Part shown: in pieces, positions 1 through 8,200 of the stretch
Layout: each line of letters opens with the position of its first letter
How positions within the stretch are numbered: the first letter of the stretch is position 1
Origin: Microbacterium sp. Au-Mic1
GTDB taxonomy: Bacteria > Actinomycetota > Actinomycetes > Actinomycetales > Microbacteriaceae
Direction: 5' to 3'
NCBI RefSeq assembly: GCF_021341785.1
Contig: NZ_JAJTTF010000016.1
Location: 38,541 to 102,540, forward strand
Length of the DNA: 64,000 nucleotides
Program-made: the position numbers and the translations under genes
The notes under the pieces: generated by a model
The model's input: only the letters and a program-made list of their open reading frames with translations
Databases searched by the model: none
What the model was told of the DNA's origin: nothing

Positions 1-78
1 TTCGGCATCATGGTCACCGTGGTCTGGCTGTACGTCGAGATCCTGCGCATGATCGCGATCGCTCGCGGCAACAATTGA
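1..78 (+). CDS. C-terminus of Bax inhibitor-1/YccA-like membrane protein (partial)
   Basis: Only the last 25 codons and the TGA stop are present; the gene begins left of the window. The visible peptide is a hydrophobic helix rich in Val, Leu and Ile (VTVVWLYVEILRMI) followed by a short polar tail. This closely resembles the last transmembrane helix of actinobacterial Bax inhibitor-1/YccA family proteins, which are seven-helix membrane proteins of uncertain function. The family call rests on this tail alone. A strong hairpin follows about 100 bases downstream and may end the transcript. Confidence 0.55.
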   Translation, partial: FGIMVTVVWLYVEILRMIAIARGNN

Positions 79-129
79 GTCGGCTCGTGGCAATGCTGCG
101 CAGCAGCGTTGACACGAGATCGACTCAAG

Positions 130-168
130 GTTGAGCGAGCACCGGCGAAGCCGGAGCGAGACGAAACC
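130..168 (+). repeat. Dispersed repeat, copy 1 (GTTGAGCGAG ... GAGACGAAAC)
   Basis: The element starts with GTTGAGCGAG and ends with GCGAGACGAAAC, with a variable GC-rich centre. The same two ends, in reverse orientation, recur at 222-275 and, inside a gene, at 24597-24634. Two copies in opposite orientation flank the hairpin at 175-204. Confidence 0.6.
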
Positions 169-174
169 CATCAC

Positions 175-204
175 GAAGGCCGCTCTCCTCGGAGGGCGGC
201 CTTC
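175..204 (+). terminator. Hairpin terminator after the left-edge gene
   Basis: Left arm GAAGGCCGC and right arm of the GCGGCCTTC type form a strong GC stem with a short loop. There is no real T tract, as is usual for high-GC actinobacteria. The stem can be read from either side, so it may also end the minus-strand sigma factor transcript that stops at 311. Confidence 0.55.
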
Positions 205-221
205 GTCGTTCCCGCGGGGCC

Positions 222-275
222 GCGTTTCGTCTCGGTCTGCGTTTCGTCTCGGTCGCTGCACGTCCTCGCTCAACG
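222..275 (-). repeat. Dispersed repeat, copy 2 with duplicated end
   Basis: The 16-mer GCGTTTCGTCTCGGTC occurs twice in tandem (222-237 and 239-254). The second continues to CTCGCTCAAC, giving a full reverse-orientation copy of the element at 130-168. The stretch 79-310 between the two genes contains only these repeats and the hairpin. Confidence 0.6.
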
Positions 276-310
276 ACCGTTCGGCGTCCTCGCGCAACGT
301 CCCCCTGGCG

Positions 311-1585
311 TCAGCCGCGCGCCTTCTGCTCGAGCAGGGCGCGTTCCCGGTCATTGCCCGCGAGGGCGGCGGCGACCGCGAACTCCGACCGCGCCTCCGC
401 CTCGCGCCCGAGCCGCAGCAGCAGCTCGCCGCGGGTGGCCGGCAGCAGGTGGTAGCCGCGCAGCGCGCCGTCCGCGGCCAGCGCGTCGATGATGCGCAGC
501 GCCGAGGCGGGGCCCGTGGCCATCGCGACGGCGGCGGCGCGGTTGAGCTCCACGACGGGCGACGGCGCGATCCGTCCGAGCGCCTCGTACAGCAGCACGA
601 TGGTGGCCCAGTCCGTCTCCTCGACCGAGGGAGCGACGGCGTGGCATTCCGCGATGGCAGCCTGCAGCGCGTACGCGCCGCGCCCCCTGCCGAAGGCGTC
701 CGCACGGGCCAGGGCGGCCCGTCCTCGGGCGATCCTTCCGCGATCCCAGAGGCGCCGGTCCTGATCCGCGAGGAGGATCGGATCCCCGTGCGCGTCGACC
801 CGCGCGGGGAAGCGCGCGGCGGTGAGCTCCATGAGCGCGAGCAGTGCGTGCACGTCGGGCTCGCGGGGCAGGAGCGCGACGAGCACGCGGGCCAGCCGGA
901 TCGCCTCGCGCCCCAGGTCGGGGCGGAGCAGGTCCTCCCCCGCCGTCGCGGCGTGGGCCTCGTTGAAGACCAGGTAGAGCACGCCGAGCACAGCGCCGAG
1001 CCGCGCCGGAAGCTCATCCCGCGACGGCACCTCGAACGGGGCCTTCGCCGCGGCGAGCGTCTTCTTGGCACGTACGATGCGCTGCTGCACGGTGGCGACC
1101 GGCACCAGGAACGCCCGGGCGATCTGCTCGGTGGTGAGGCCGCCGACCACGCGCAGCGTGAGCGCCACACGTGCTTCGCGCGCCAGCACGGGGTGACAGG
1201 CGATGAAGACCAGGCGCAGCACGTCGTCGTCGATCGCGTCCGGATCCCAGGGCGGCGCGTCCAGCGCGGAGTCCTGCTCCCGTTCGAGATCGTGCGCGAT
1301 CACGGCGAGCCGGTCGTCGTAGCGCTCGCGACGCCGCCACCCGTCGATCGCGCGGCGCTTGGCGACAGCCGTCAGCCAGGCGGCGGGGTTGGCGGGCACG
1401 CCGTCCCGGGGCCACTGAGCGAGCGCCTCCAGCATCGCATCCTGGGCGAGGTCCTCCGCGAGGCCGAAGTCGCCGGTGAAGCGGGTCAGGGTCGCGACGA
1501 TGCGCGCGGACTCGATGCGCCACACCGCCGCGACGGCGCGCTCCGTCGAGGAGCCCGCCGTCGCCGGGGAGTCGGTTCCTGGCAT
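311..1585 (-). CDS. ECF42-type RNA polymerase sigma factor with C-terminal extension
   Basis: A 424-residue sigma-70 family factor. The first ~180 residues are the ECF core (sigma-2 around FTGDFGLAEDLAQDAMLEAL, then a sigma-4 helix-turn-helix around LTTEQIARAFLVPVATVQQRI). A long helical C-terminal extension of TPR/SnoaL-like type follows (DUF6596 region). This layout and its pairing with a DGPF/YCII protein identify the ECF42 group, which lacks a classical anti-sigma factor; the extension is thought to control activity. The start was placed at the ATG at 1585, five bases after the stop of the YCII gene, so the two form one operon. Earlier in-frame codons lie inside the YCII gene. An ECF42-like promoter lies upstream of the pair (2067-2093), suggesting autoregulation. 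Confidence 0.88.
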   Translation of the reverse strand: MPGTDSPATAGSSTERAVAAVWRIESARIVATLTRFTGDFGLAEDLAQDAMLEALAQWPRDGVPANPAAWLTAVAKRRAIDGWRRRERYDDRLAVIAHDLEREQDSALDAPPWDPDAIDDDVLRLVFIACHPVLAREARVALTLRVVGGLTTEQIARAFLVPVATVQQRIVRAKKTLAAAKAPFEVPSRDELPARLGAVLGVLYLVFNEAHAATAGEDLLRPDLGREAIRLARVLVALLPREPDVHALLALMELTAARFPARVDAHGDPILLADQDRRLWDRGRIARGRAALARADAFGRGRGAYALQAAIAECHAVAPSVEETDWATIVLLYEALGRIAPSPVVELNRAAAVAMATGPASALRIIDALAADGALRGYHLLPATRGELLLRLGREAEARSEFAVAAALAGNDRERALLEQKARG

Positions 1586-1590
1586 CGGCC

Positions 1591-2016
1591 TCACTCGGCC
1601 GCGCGGGCGGCCGCCTCCTCGCGCCAGCCGGCCTCCTTCTGGATCCACTCGTTGTCGGCCGGGAAGTCCTCCAACTCGGTGACGCGGCGGACCTCGAGGT
1701 ACGCACCGGGGCTGAGCGGAGCACGCTTGGCCCACTCCGCCGCTTCCTCGCGCGTGGACACCTCGATGATCCAGAAGCCGTTGAACAGCTCCTTCGTCTC
1801 GCCGTAGGGGCCGTCCGTCACCAGGGGCGCCTCGGCCGAGAAGTCGACGACGAAACCCTCCGCGGCGTCCGTGAGCCCCTCGCCGGCGAGCAGCACACCC
1901 GCCTTGATCATCGACTCGTTGTACCGCCCCATCGCCGCGATGACCTCTTCGAACGGCATGTCCTCGTACGCCCGCACACCCTGGTCGTCCGCGCGCATGA
2001 TCAGCATGAACTTCAT
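1591..2016 (-). CDS. YCII/DGPF-domain protein, ECF42 partner
   Basis: A 141-residue single-domain protein of the YCII-related family. The start MKFMLIMRADD and the central DGPYGETKE motif give the DGPF family its name. These proteins are ferredoxin-like-fold, probably enzymatic or sensory, and sit next to ECF42 sigma genes, usually as their targets; biochemical roles are unknown. The start ATG has a strong ribosome binding site (GAGGAG, about 9 bases upstream). It is the first gene of a two-gene operon with the sigma factor at 311-1585. Confidence 0.88.
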   Translation of the reverse strand: MKFMLIMRADDQGVRAYEDMPFEEVIAAMGRYNESMIKAGVLLAGEGLTDAAEGFVVDFSAEAPLVTDGPYGETKELFNGFWIIEVSTREEAAEWAKRAPLSPGAYLEVRRVTELEDFPADNEWIQKEAGWREEAAARAAE

Positions 2017-2066
2017 GATCTCTGTCTCCTCATCGGGGGTCGTGTCTCGACCCTCTCATTCAAGAC

Positions 2067-2093
2067 GTCGAACGAGAAGACACCGGATCGACA
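2067..2093 (-). promoter_or_regulatory. Putative ECF42 promoter of the DGPF-sigma operon
   Basis: On the minus strand TGTCGA (2088-2093) is followed after exactly 17 bases by CGAC (2067-2070), 50 bases before the YCII start. As I recall the published ECF42 consensus, it is TGTCGA at -35 with a CGA/TC-like -10. This is therefore likely the self-controlled promoter. Confidence 0.6.
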
Positions 2094-2121
2094 CCTCATC
2101 GAAGATTCTCCGAAGTTTTTC

Positions 2122-2127
2122 TAGACT
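2122..2127 (+). promoter_or_regulatory. -10 box TAGACT of leaderless alkD-like transcript
   Basis: TAGACT ends six bases before the ATG at 2134, so transcription should begin at or next to the start codon. No ribosome binding site is visible. Confidence 0.55.
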
Positions 2128-2133
2128 CCCCAG

Positions 2134-2808
2134 ATGACGTTCTCCTCTGCGCTCGCGACGGAGATCCGCGAGGCCCTGCGCACGGCCGCGGATCCCGCTC
2201 TCGCACCGGGCCAGCAGGCCTACATGAAGTCGACCATGCCGTTCCTCGGCGTGCGGGTGCCCGAAGCGCGCCGGCTCACTCGCGAGGCCGCGCGCGGGAT
2301 CACGGACGTCGACGAGTTGCGCGAGGCGGCCCTCGACCTGTGGCGTGCGGCCGAGCACCGTGAGGAGCGCTATGCGGCGCAGGCGCTGATGGCGCTGAAG
2401 CCGCTGCGTGGACGGCTGGATCTGCTCGACGTGCACGAGGAGATGATCCGCTCCGGCGCGTGGTGGGACCATGTCGACGAGGTCGCGCACCGTCTCGCCG
2501 ACCTGCTGGACGCCCATCCCGAGGAGCTGTCCGTGGAGCTGCGCGTGTGGGCGGATGACGAGGACCTCTGGATCCGGCGCGCGGCGATCATCGCGCAACT
2601 CGGCCGCGCGCAGCGCGTGGATCGGGCACTGCTCACCGACGCGATCGAGCCGAACATCGCAGATCCGGAGTTCTTCATCCGCAAGGCGATCGGCTGGGCA
2701 CTGCGGGAAGTCGCACGTCACGATCCCGACTGGGTGCGCGAATTCATCGACGCGCACCCCGGCCTCTCGCCCCTGAGCCGCCGCGAGGCGCTCAAGCACC
2801 TCGGCTGA
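2134..2808 (+). CDS. AlkD-like DNA alkylation repair protein
   Basis: A 224-residue all-helical protein of the DNA alkylation repair family (AlkD/AlkC fold, HEAT-like repeats). AlkD enzymes excise N3- and N7-alkylated purines from DNA without flipping the base. The family pattern is visible in KSTMPFLGVRVPEARRL near residue 30, ARG...ELREAALDLWRAAEHREERYAA, a WWDHVDEVAH segment and the C-terminal FFIRKAIGWALRE. Length is normal. It is transcribed alone and divergently from the ECF42 operon, with a leaderless -10 directly before the ATG. A hairpin at 2907-2932 follows. I did not verify each catalytic aromatic residue. Confidence 0.85.
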   Translation: MTFSSALATEIREALRTAADPALAPGQQAYMKSTMPFLGVRVPEARRLTREAARGITDVDELREAALDLWRAAEHREERYAAQALMALKPLRGRLDLLDVHEEMIRSGAWWDHVDEVAHRLADLLDAHPEELSVELRVWADDEDLWIRRAAIIAQLGRAQRVDRALLTDAIEPNIADPEFFIRKAIGWALREVARHDPDWVREFIDAHPGLSPLSRREALKHLG

Positions 2809-2906
2809 GACCCGGATCCCGATCGCCATCTTCGGAGATGTCCAGGATCGTCGGATCCGATCCGGAAATCAGTCCGAGAATCGAGTACGTCTCCGAAGAC
2901 AGTGGA

Positions 2907-2932
2907 AGGGCGCGAGCCGAAGCCCGCGCCCT
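2907..2932 (+). terminator. Hairpin between alkD-like gene and guaA
   Basis: AGGGCGCG pairs with CGCGCCCT across a ten-base loop. It lies between two convergent genes and could serve both. Confidence 0.5.
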
Positions 2933-3022
2933 CCCGAACGTCACTATCGGGAGATCACTCCCACTCGACCGCTGGCGCGGCCGAGTGCCACCGGTGCCAT
3001 TCGTCGAGCGGGAGCTCCTTCG

Positions 3023-4609
3023 TCACTCCCACTCGATGGTTGCCGGCGGCTTCGACGTCACGTCGAGCACGACCCGGTTGACCTCGGACACCTCGTTCGT
3101 GATCCGGTTCGAGATCTTCGCCAGCACGTCGTAGGGCAGACGGGTCCAGTCGGCGGTCATCGCGTCCTCGGATGACACCGGGCGCAGCACGACGGGGTGG
3201 CCGTAGGTGCGGCCGTCACCCTGCACGCCCACGGAGCGCACGTCGGCGAGCAGCACGACCGGGCACTGCCAGATGGTCTGGTCGAGCCCGGCGAGCGTGA
3301 GCTCCTCGCGAGCGATCGCGTCGGCCTCGCGCAGGATGTCGAGACGCTCGCGGTTGACCTCGCCGATGATGCGGATGCCGAGACCCGGCCCGGGGAACGG
3401 CTGGCGGCCGACGATCGCGTCGGGGATCCCGAGCTCGCGACCGATCGCGCGCACCTCGTCCTTGAACAGGGTGCGCAGCGGCTCGATCAGGTCGAAGTCG
3501 AGGTCGTCGGGAAGGCCTCCGACGTTGTGGTGCGACTTGATGTTCGCGGTGCCGGCACCGCCGCCGGACTCGACGACATCGGGGTACAGGGTCCCCTGCA
3601 CGAGGAACTTGACCTTCTCCCCCGAGGCCTTGGCCTCTTCGACGAGGTCGCGCTGCACCTGCTCGAAGGCGCGGATGAACTCGCGGCCGATGATCTTGCG
3701 CTTGGTCTCCGGATCCGTCACGCCGGCCAGGTGGCCGAGGAACGTGTCGGCCGCGTCGACGGTGATGAGACGCACGCCCGTCGCCGCGACGAAGTCGCGC
3801 TCGACCTGCTCGCGCTCGCCCTTGCGCAGTAGACCGTGATCCACGAAGACCGCGGTGAGCTGGTCGCCGATCGCCTTGTGCACGAGCGCGGTCGAGACGG
3901 CGGAGTCGACGCCGCCCGACATCGCGGAGATCACGCGGGCGTCGCCGACCTGGGCGCGGATCCGCTCGACCTGCTCGGCGATGACGTTGTCGCTGTTCCA
4001 GTCGGCGGGCAGGCCCGCCCCCTTGTGCAGGAAGTTCTCGATGATCTCCTGACCGTGGTCGGAGTGCTTCACCTCGGGGTGCCACTGCACGCCGTAGAGC
4101 TTGCGCTCCTCGTCCGCGAACGCGGCGACCTTGGTGGAACCGGTCGAGGCGAGAACCTCGAAGCCCTCGGGGGCGCGGGCGACCTGGTCGCCATGGCTCA
4201 TCCACACGTTCTGCTCTGCGGGCTGACCGCCGAGCAGCGTGGAGTCGTTCACCGGGATCATCGCGTCGGTGGCGCCGTACTCGCGCAGGCCCGTGTTGGC
4301 GACCTCGCCGCCGAGCGTGCGCGCCATGTACTGGAAGCCGTAGCAGATGCCCAGCGTCGGGACCCCGAGCTCGAACACGGCCGGGTCCAGTTGCGGCGCG
4401 CCCTCCTCGTAGACCGACGACGGACCGCCGGAGAGGATCAGGGCGACCGGGTTCTTGGCCGCGATCTCGGCGGCGGTCGCCGTGTGCGGCACGATCTCGC
4501 TGTAGACACCGGCCTCGCGGACGCGGCGGGCGATCAGCTGCGCGTACTGCGCACCGAAGTCGACGACGAGGGCGGGGCGCTGCTCGGTGTCGGGAGTGTT
4601 GTCGGTCAA
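3023..4609 (-). CDS. guaA: GMP synthase (glutamine-hydrolysing)
   Basis: A 528-residue GuaA that aminates XMP to GMP using glutamine and ATP, in the cytoplasm. An N-terminal class I glutamine amidotransferase domain carries the nucleophile motif GICYGFQYM; then comes the ATP pyrophosphatase domain with the PP-loop MSGGVDSAVS, and a C-terminal dimerisation domain ending in PPATIEWE. I start it at the TTG at 4609, where TTGA overlaps the stop of the DUF3817 gene and the protein begins MTDNTPDTEQRP; this gives the usual length. Upstream frame sequence lies inside the DUF3817 gene. guaB3 and guaB are also in this window but not in this operon. Confidence 0.97.
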   Translation of the reverse strand: MTDNTPDTEQRPALVVDFGAQYAQLIARRVREAGVYSEIVPHTATAAEIAAKNPVALILSGGPSSVYEEGAPQLDPAVFELGVPTLGICYGFQYMARTLGGEVANTGLREYGATDAMIPVNDSTLLGGQPAEQNVWMSHGDQVARAPEGFEVLASTGSTKVAAFADEERKLYGVQWHPEVKHSDHGQEIIENFLHKGAGLPADWNSDNVIAEQVERIRAQVGDARVISAMSGGVDSAVSTALVHKAIGDQLTAVFVDHGLLRKGEREQVERDFVAATGVRLITVDAADTFLGHLAGVTDPETKRKIIGREFIRAFEQVQRDLVEEAKASGEKVKFLVQGTLYPDVVESGGGAGTANIKSHHNVGGLPDDLDFDLIEPLRTLFKDEVRAIGRELGIPDAIVGRQPFPGPGLGIRIIGEVNRERLDILREADAIAREELTLAGLDQTIWQCPVVLLADVRSVGVQGDGRTYGHPVVLRPVSSEDAMTADWTRLPYDVLAKISNRITNEVSEVNRVVLDVTSKPPATIEWE

Positions 4610-5091
4610 CGGGCACCTTCCGTGGCGGGAGTGGTCGAGGAGGTCTGGTCGGCGGAGGCTTCCCGCGTGGCGAGGTACGCCTTCACCTCGCGGGCGACGC
4701 GGGTCTCCATGATGAAGGAGAGGAACGGCACGACGCCGCCGAGGGCGAGCAGGATGAAGCGCAGGAACGGCCAGCGCATCAGACTCCACACCCGGAAGCA
4801 CGCGAAGAGGTACACGACGTAGAACCAGCCGTGCGCGACCAGGATCCCCATCGAGAGGTTCAGACCGTTGCCGGTGGATTCGAGGCCCCCGTGCAGGCCC
4901 TCGACGACCGGGGCGAACCAGAGGAAGCCGCCGGATCCGCCGGCGAAGAGCTCGAGATGGATCGGGGTGTACTTGAGGACCATCTCCGTGACCAGGAGCA
5001 GGAGCATGACGCCGGTGATCACGGAAGCGATCTGGTAGAACTTCAGCGCCCCGCGGATGGCCGGGAAGCTCGCGGCTTTCGGTTCGGGCAT
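4606..5091 (-). CDS. DUF3817 family membrane protein
   Basis: A 161-residue integral membrane protein of the DUF3817 family, which is common in actinobacteria and very often sits directly before guaA. About three or four hydrophobic segments are visible (around residues 20-40, 75-95 and 105-130). The last ~25 residues are polar and rich in Ser, Thr and Ala. The function is unknown. Translation is coupled to guaA through a TTGA overlap. A leaderless -10 box (TAGAAT, 5098-5103) lies six bases before the ATG, so it heads the operon. Confidence 0.85.
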   Translation of the reverse strand: MPEPKAASFPAIRGALKFYQIASVITGVMLLLLVTEMVLKYTPIHLELFAGGSGGFLWFAPVVEGLHGGLESTGNGLNLSMGILVAHGWFYVVYLFACFRVWSLMRWPFLRFILLALGGVVPFLSFIMETRVAREVKAYLATREASADQTSSTTPATEGAR

Positions 5092-5097
5092 GGGTCT

Positions 5098-5103
5098 ATT
5101 CTA
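5098..5103 (-). promoter_or_regulatory. -10 box TAGAAT of leaderless DUF3817-guaA operon
   Basis: TAGAAT lies six bases upstream of the ATG at 5091 on the minus strand, with no room for a leader. Confidence 0.55.
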
Positions 5104-5163
5104 AGCGGCCGACCTGTGCGCGCTTTCCGGGCACCTGAAGTGCGACCGAAGGCCCCGGGAACG

Positions 5164-5201
5164 GCGAAGGCCGCCGGATCCGAGGATCCGACGGCCTTCG
5201 C
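5164..5201 (-). terminator. Terminator of the nuclease/nucleotidase gene
   Basis: GCGAAGGCCG and CGGCCTTCGC form a ten-pair stem, extended by an inner GGATCC pairing. It lies 17 bases after the stop at 5218. Confidence 0.65.
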
Positions 5202-5217
5202 GGTCAGCGCGGGAGGA

Positions 5218-8200
5218 TCACTCCGCGCGCAGGCGACGACGGGCCACGATCAGGCCCAGGCCGAGTGCGAGCAGCACCGCGGCGAGGAGCAGGAACGAGC
5301 CCGAGTCCGCACCGGTCAGCGCGAGACCGCCGCCGGCCGCGGATCCCGCCGCGGCGACGGTGATCGCCGCGGTGATCTGGGTGCCGTCCGCCAGGATCGC
5401 CACCACGTGGTGCTCTCCGGGTGTGGTGCCCGCGGGGATCGTGATGGTCGCCGAGAACGCGCCGTCCGCGTCGGTCGTCACAGATCCCAGGGAGACCGGG
5501 GTGGAGTGCAGTTCGAGCGCGACGGCCTGGTTCTCATCGAGACCCGAGCCCGCGATCGTGATGCTGCCGCCCGCGGCGACCGAGGAGGAGCCGAGCTTGA
5601 GCTGGCCCTTCCCGCGCACCACGGTGACGGCGGCGGTCGCCTCGTCGCCGTCGGCCTGGGTCGCGGCGACGAGGTAGTCGCCGCCCTTGGTCGAGCGCGG
5701 CACCACCGGCGACACGGAGAACGAGCCGTCACCGCCGACCTTGACGGTGCCGAGGTCGATGACCGTGCCCTTCTTGCCCTGCTCGCGCAGCTGCAGCGTC
5801 AGCGTCTCGCCGGGCTCGAAGGCCTGGCCGGTCAGCGTCAGCTTCTCGCCCGCGAGGACCTTGGCCGCGCCGACCGAGACGGTGCCGTTGAAGGATCCGG
5901 TGTCGGATCCGGCGACCGTGATCGGCAGCTGCACCGCGGTGCCGGTGCCGGCGACCGAGACGTGCAGCGCCTGCGCACCGGTCACGCCCTCGGGGATCGT
6001 GAACGTCAGCGTGGCCGTGCCCGCCTCGTCGTAGGCGTCCAGAGACATGGCCGGGTTCACCGGCGCGGTGGCCAGGTCCTTGCCGCCGAGCGAGACCGTG
6101 ACGTCACCGGGCGCCTTCTCCCCCGCGGTGAACGCGAGCGAGCTGAGGTTCAGCGTGACGCTCTCCCCTGCCTTGTAACCGGCCGCGTCGGCGGGAGCGG
6201 AGAGCACCGTGCCGACCGCGCGCTGGGCGAGGTCAGGGGATGCTGTCTTGTTCGCCGCGAACCAGTCGACCATCGACTGCAGGTCCACCTTGCCGGTGTC
6301 CTTCTTGTCGGTGCCCTTCTGGAACGCGGTGAACGCGTCACCGCCCGCCGCGAGGAAGGCGTTCGCGCCCACGGTGTAGGTCGCGGCCGGATCGATCGGA
6401 GCGCCGTTCACCAGGATGCGCGTGATGTGCGAACCCGCCGCGGCGGCCGGGTCGTACGTGTAGGTCAGCTCCTTGGAGACGCCCAGCTTGAGGAACGGAC
6501 GCGCCGAACCGGCGGGCTGCCACTGCTGCTCGAGCACCTGCTTCACCTGCGCTCCGGTGAGCTTCACCGTCATGAGCGTATTGGCGAAGGGCTGCACGGT
6601 CGCAGCCTCCTTGTAGCTGACGCTGCCGTCCGCGTCCCCCGCGCCGCTCGACGCGTAGGTGAGGTTGGCACGCAGACCGCCCGGGTTCATGACCGCGAAG
6701 TCCGCGCCGGTCGACCACTTCTGCACGTCGGCGACGAAGTTGCCCAAGGTGGACTCGCCGCCGCGATTCTCCGTCTTGCCGTCGCTCTGACGGGCCCGGT
6801 TGAAGTCGGCGGTGATGTCGCCGAGCTTGACCGAACCCAGCTCCGCGGCCTTCGCCTTGGCGGCGTCGACGATCGCCTGCACCTTCGGGTCGGCCGGGAA
6901 GGCGGGCTTGCCGCCCACCGTGAGCGGCTTGATCTCGTTGGTGATCGAGAGGAGCTTCTTGCTCGTCGGGTCGACCTTGATGTCCATCAGGCCCAGGTTT
7001 TCGCCGTACTGCCCGGCCGAGACCACCGGACGCCCGTCGATCACGTGGTTGTACGCGAGGTGCGTGTGCGCAGAGACGATCGCGTTGACGTCCTTCGAGA
7101 CGCCGTTCACGATCTCGCCCAGACGCGACTCGGGGGTGATGCTGGCCACGTCGGTCGTGGTCGCCCCCTCGTGCACGAGCAGGATGATCACGTCGGCCTC
7201 GCCGTTGGAGGCGTCGCCGTCGCGCAGTTGCTTCGCGACCTTGTTCACCGACTCGGGGATGCTGCGGACCTCGAGGCCCTTCATCCCGTCCGGCGAGACG
7301 AGGGTCGGCAGGTCCTCGGTGACGGCTCCGATGAAGCCCACCTTGACGCCCTTGATGTCCTTGACCCAGGCCGGGGTGAGCGCGGGCTCGCCGGTGGCGG
7401 TCAGGAACACGTTCGAGCTGAGGTAGGTCCAGTCGGCGCGCTTCTCCACACGGTCGCGGAGGTCGGCGTAACCCTGGTCGAACTCGTGGTTGCCTGCCGC
7501 GCTCACATCGAGACCGGCCGCGTTGAGCGCGTCGATCGTCGGGTTGTCCTGCTGGATGAAGGATGTGAACGTGGAGGCGCCGATGAGGTCGCCCGCGGCC
7601 GCGAAGATCGTGTTCGGGTTCTGGGCCCGGATCTGCTCGACCGCTCCGGCCAGCACCGCGGCTCCGGCGGCGGCGCCGTCGGCCTCGATGCGACCGTGGA
7701 AGTCGTTGATCGTCGCGACGTTGATGTCGATCGGATCCGCCGCGCCCTTGACGCCGACGAGGATCGGGTCGTGGTCGCTGGAGCGGTACGGAGTGCCCGC
7801 CTCGGTGGCCGCGAACGCGTAGCCGCGGTCGCTCCACTCGGGCGAGTTGATGTTCCACACTCCGGCGCCGGTGATGGCCTTCGCCGCGGAGGGCGACGCG
7901 ATCACGTGGTCCAGGGATCCGAGCTCGCCGTCGAAGGAGTAGGTGTACTGGCCCGCGGCGTGCGTCGGCTCGACATCGGTCCACCCTGCCTGGGTGAAGA
8001 CGTCGATCGGGTCCTCCTTGCCGTAGGCATTGAAGTCGCCGACGAGGAAGACGTCATCGCTGCCCGAGTCCTTCTGCACCTTCTGCGCGAACGCGAGCTC
8101 GGCCTTGGCCTGGGCGACGCGGTCGGCGTTGAAGAAGCCCTGCCCGTCGGCCGGCTCGGGGCCCGCGTTCTGCGGCGGGGACTTCGACTTCAGGTGCGTC

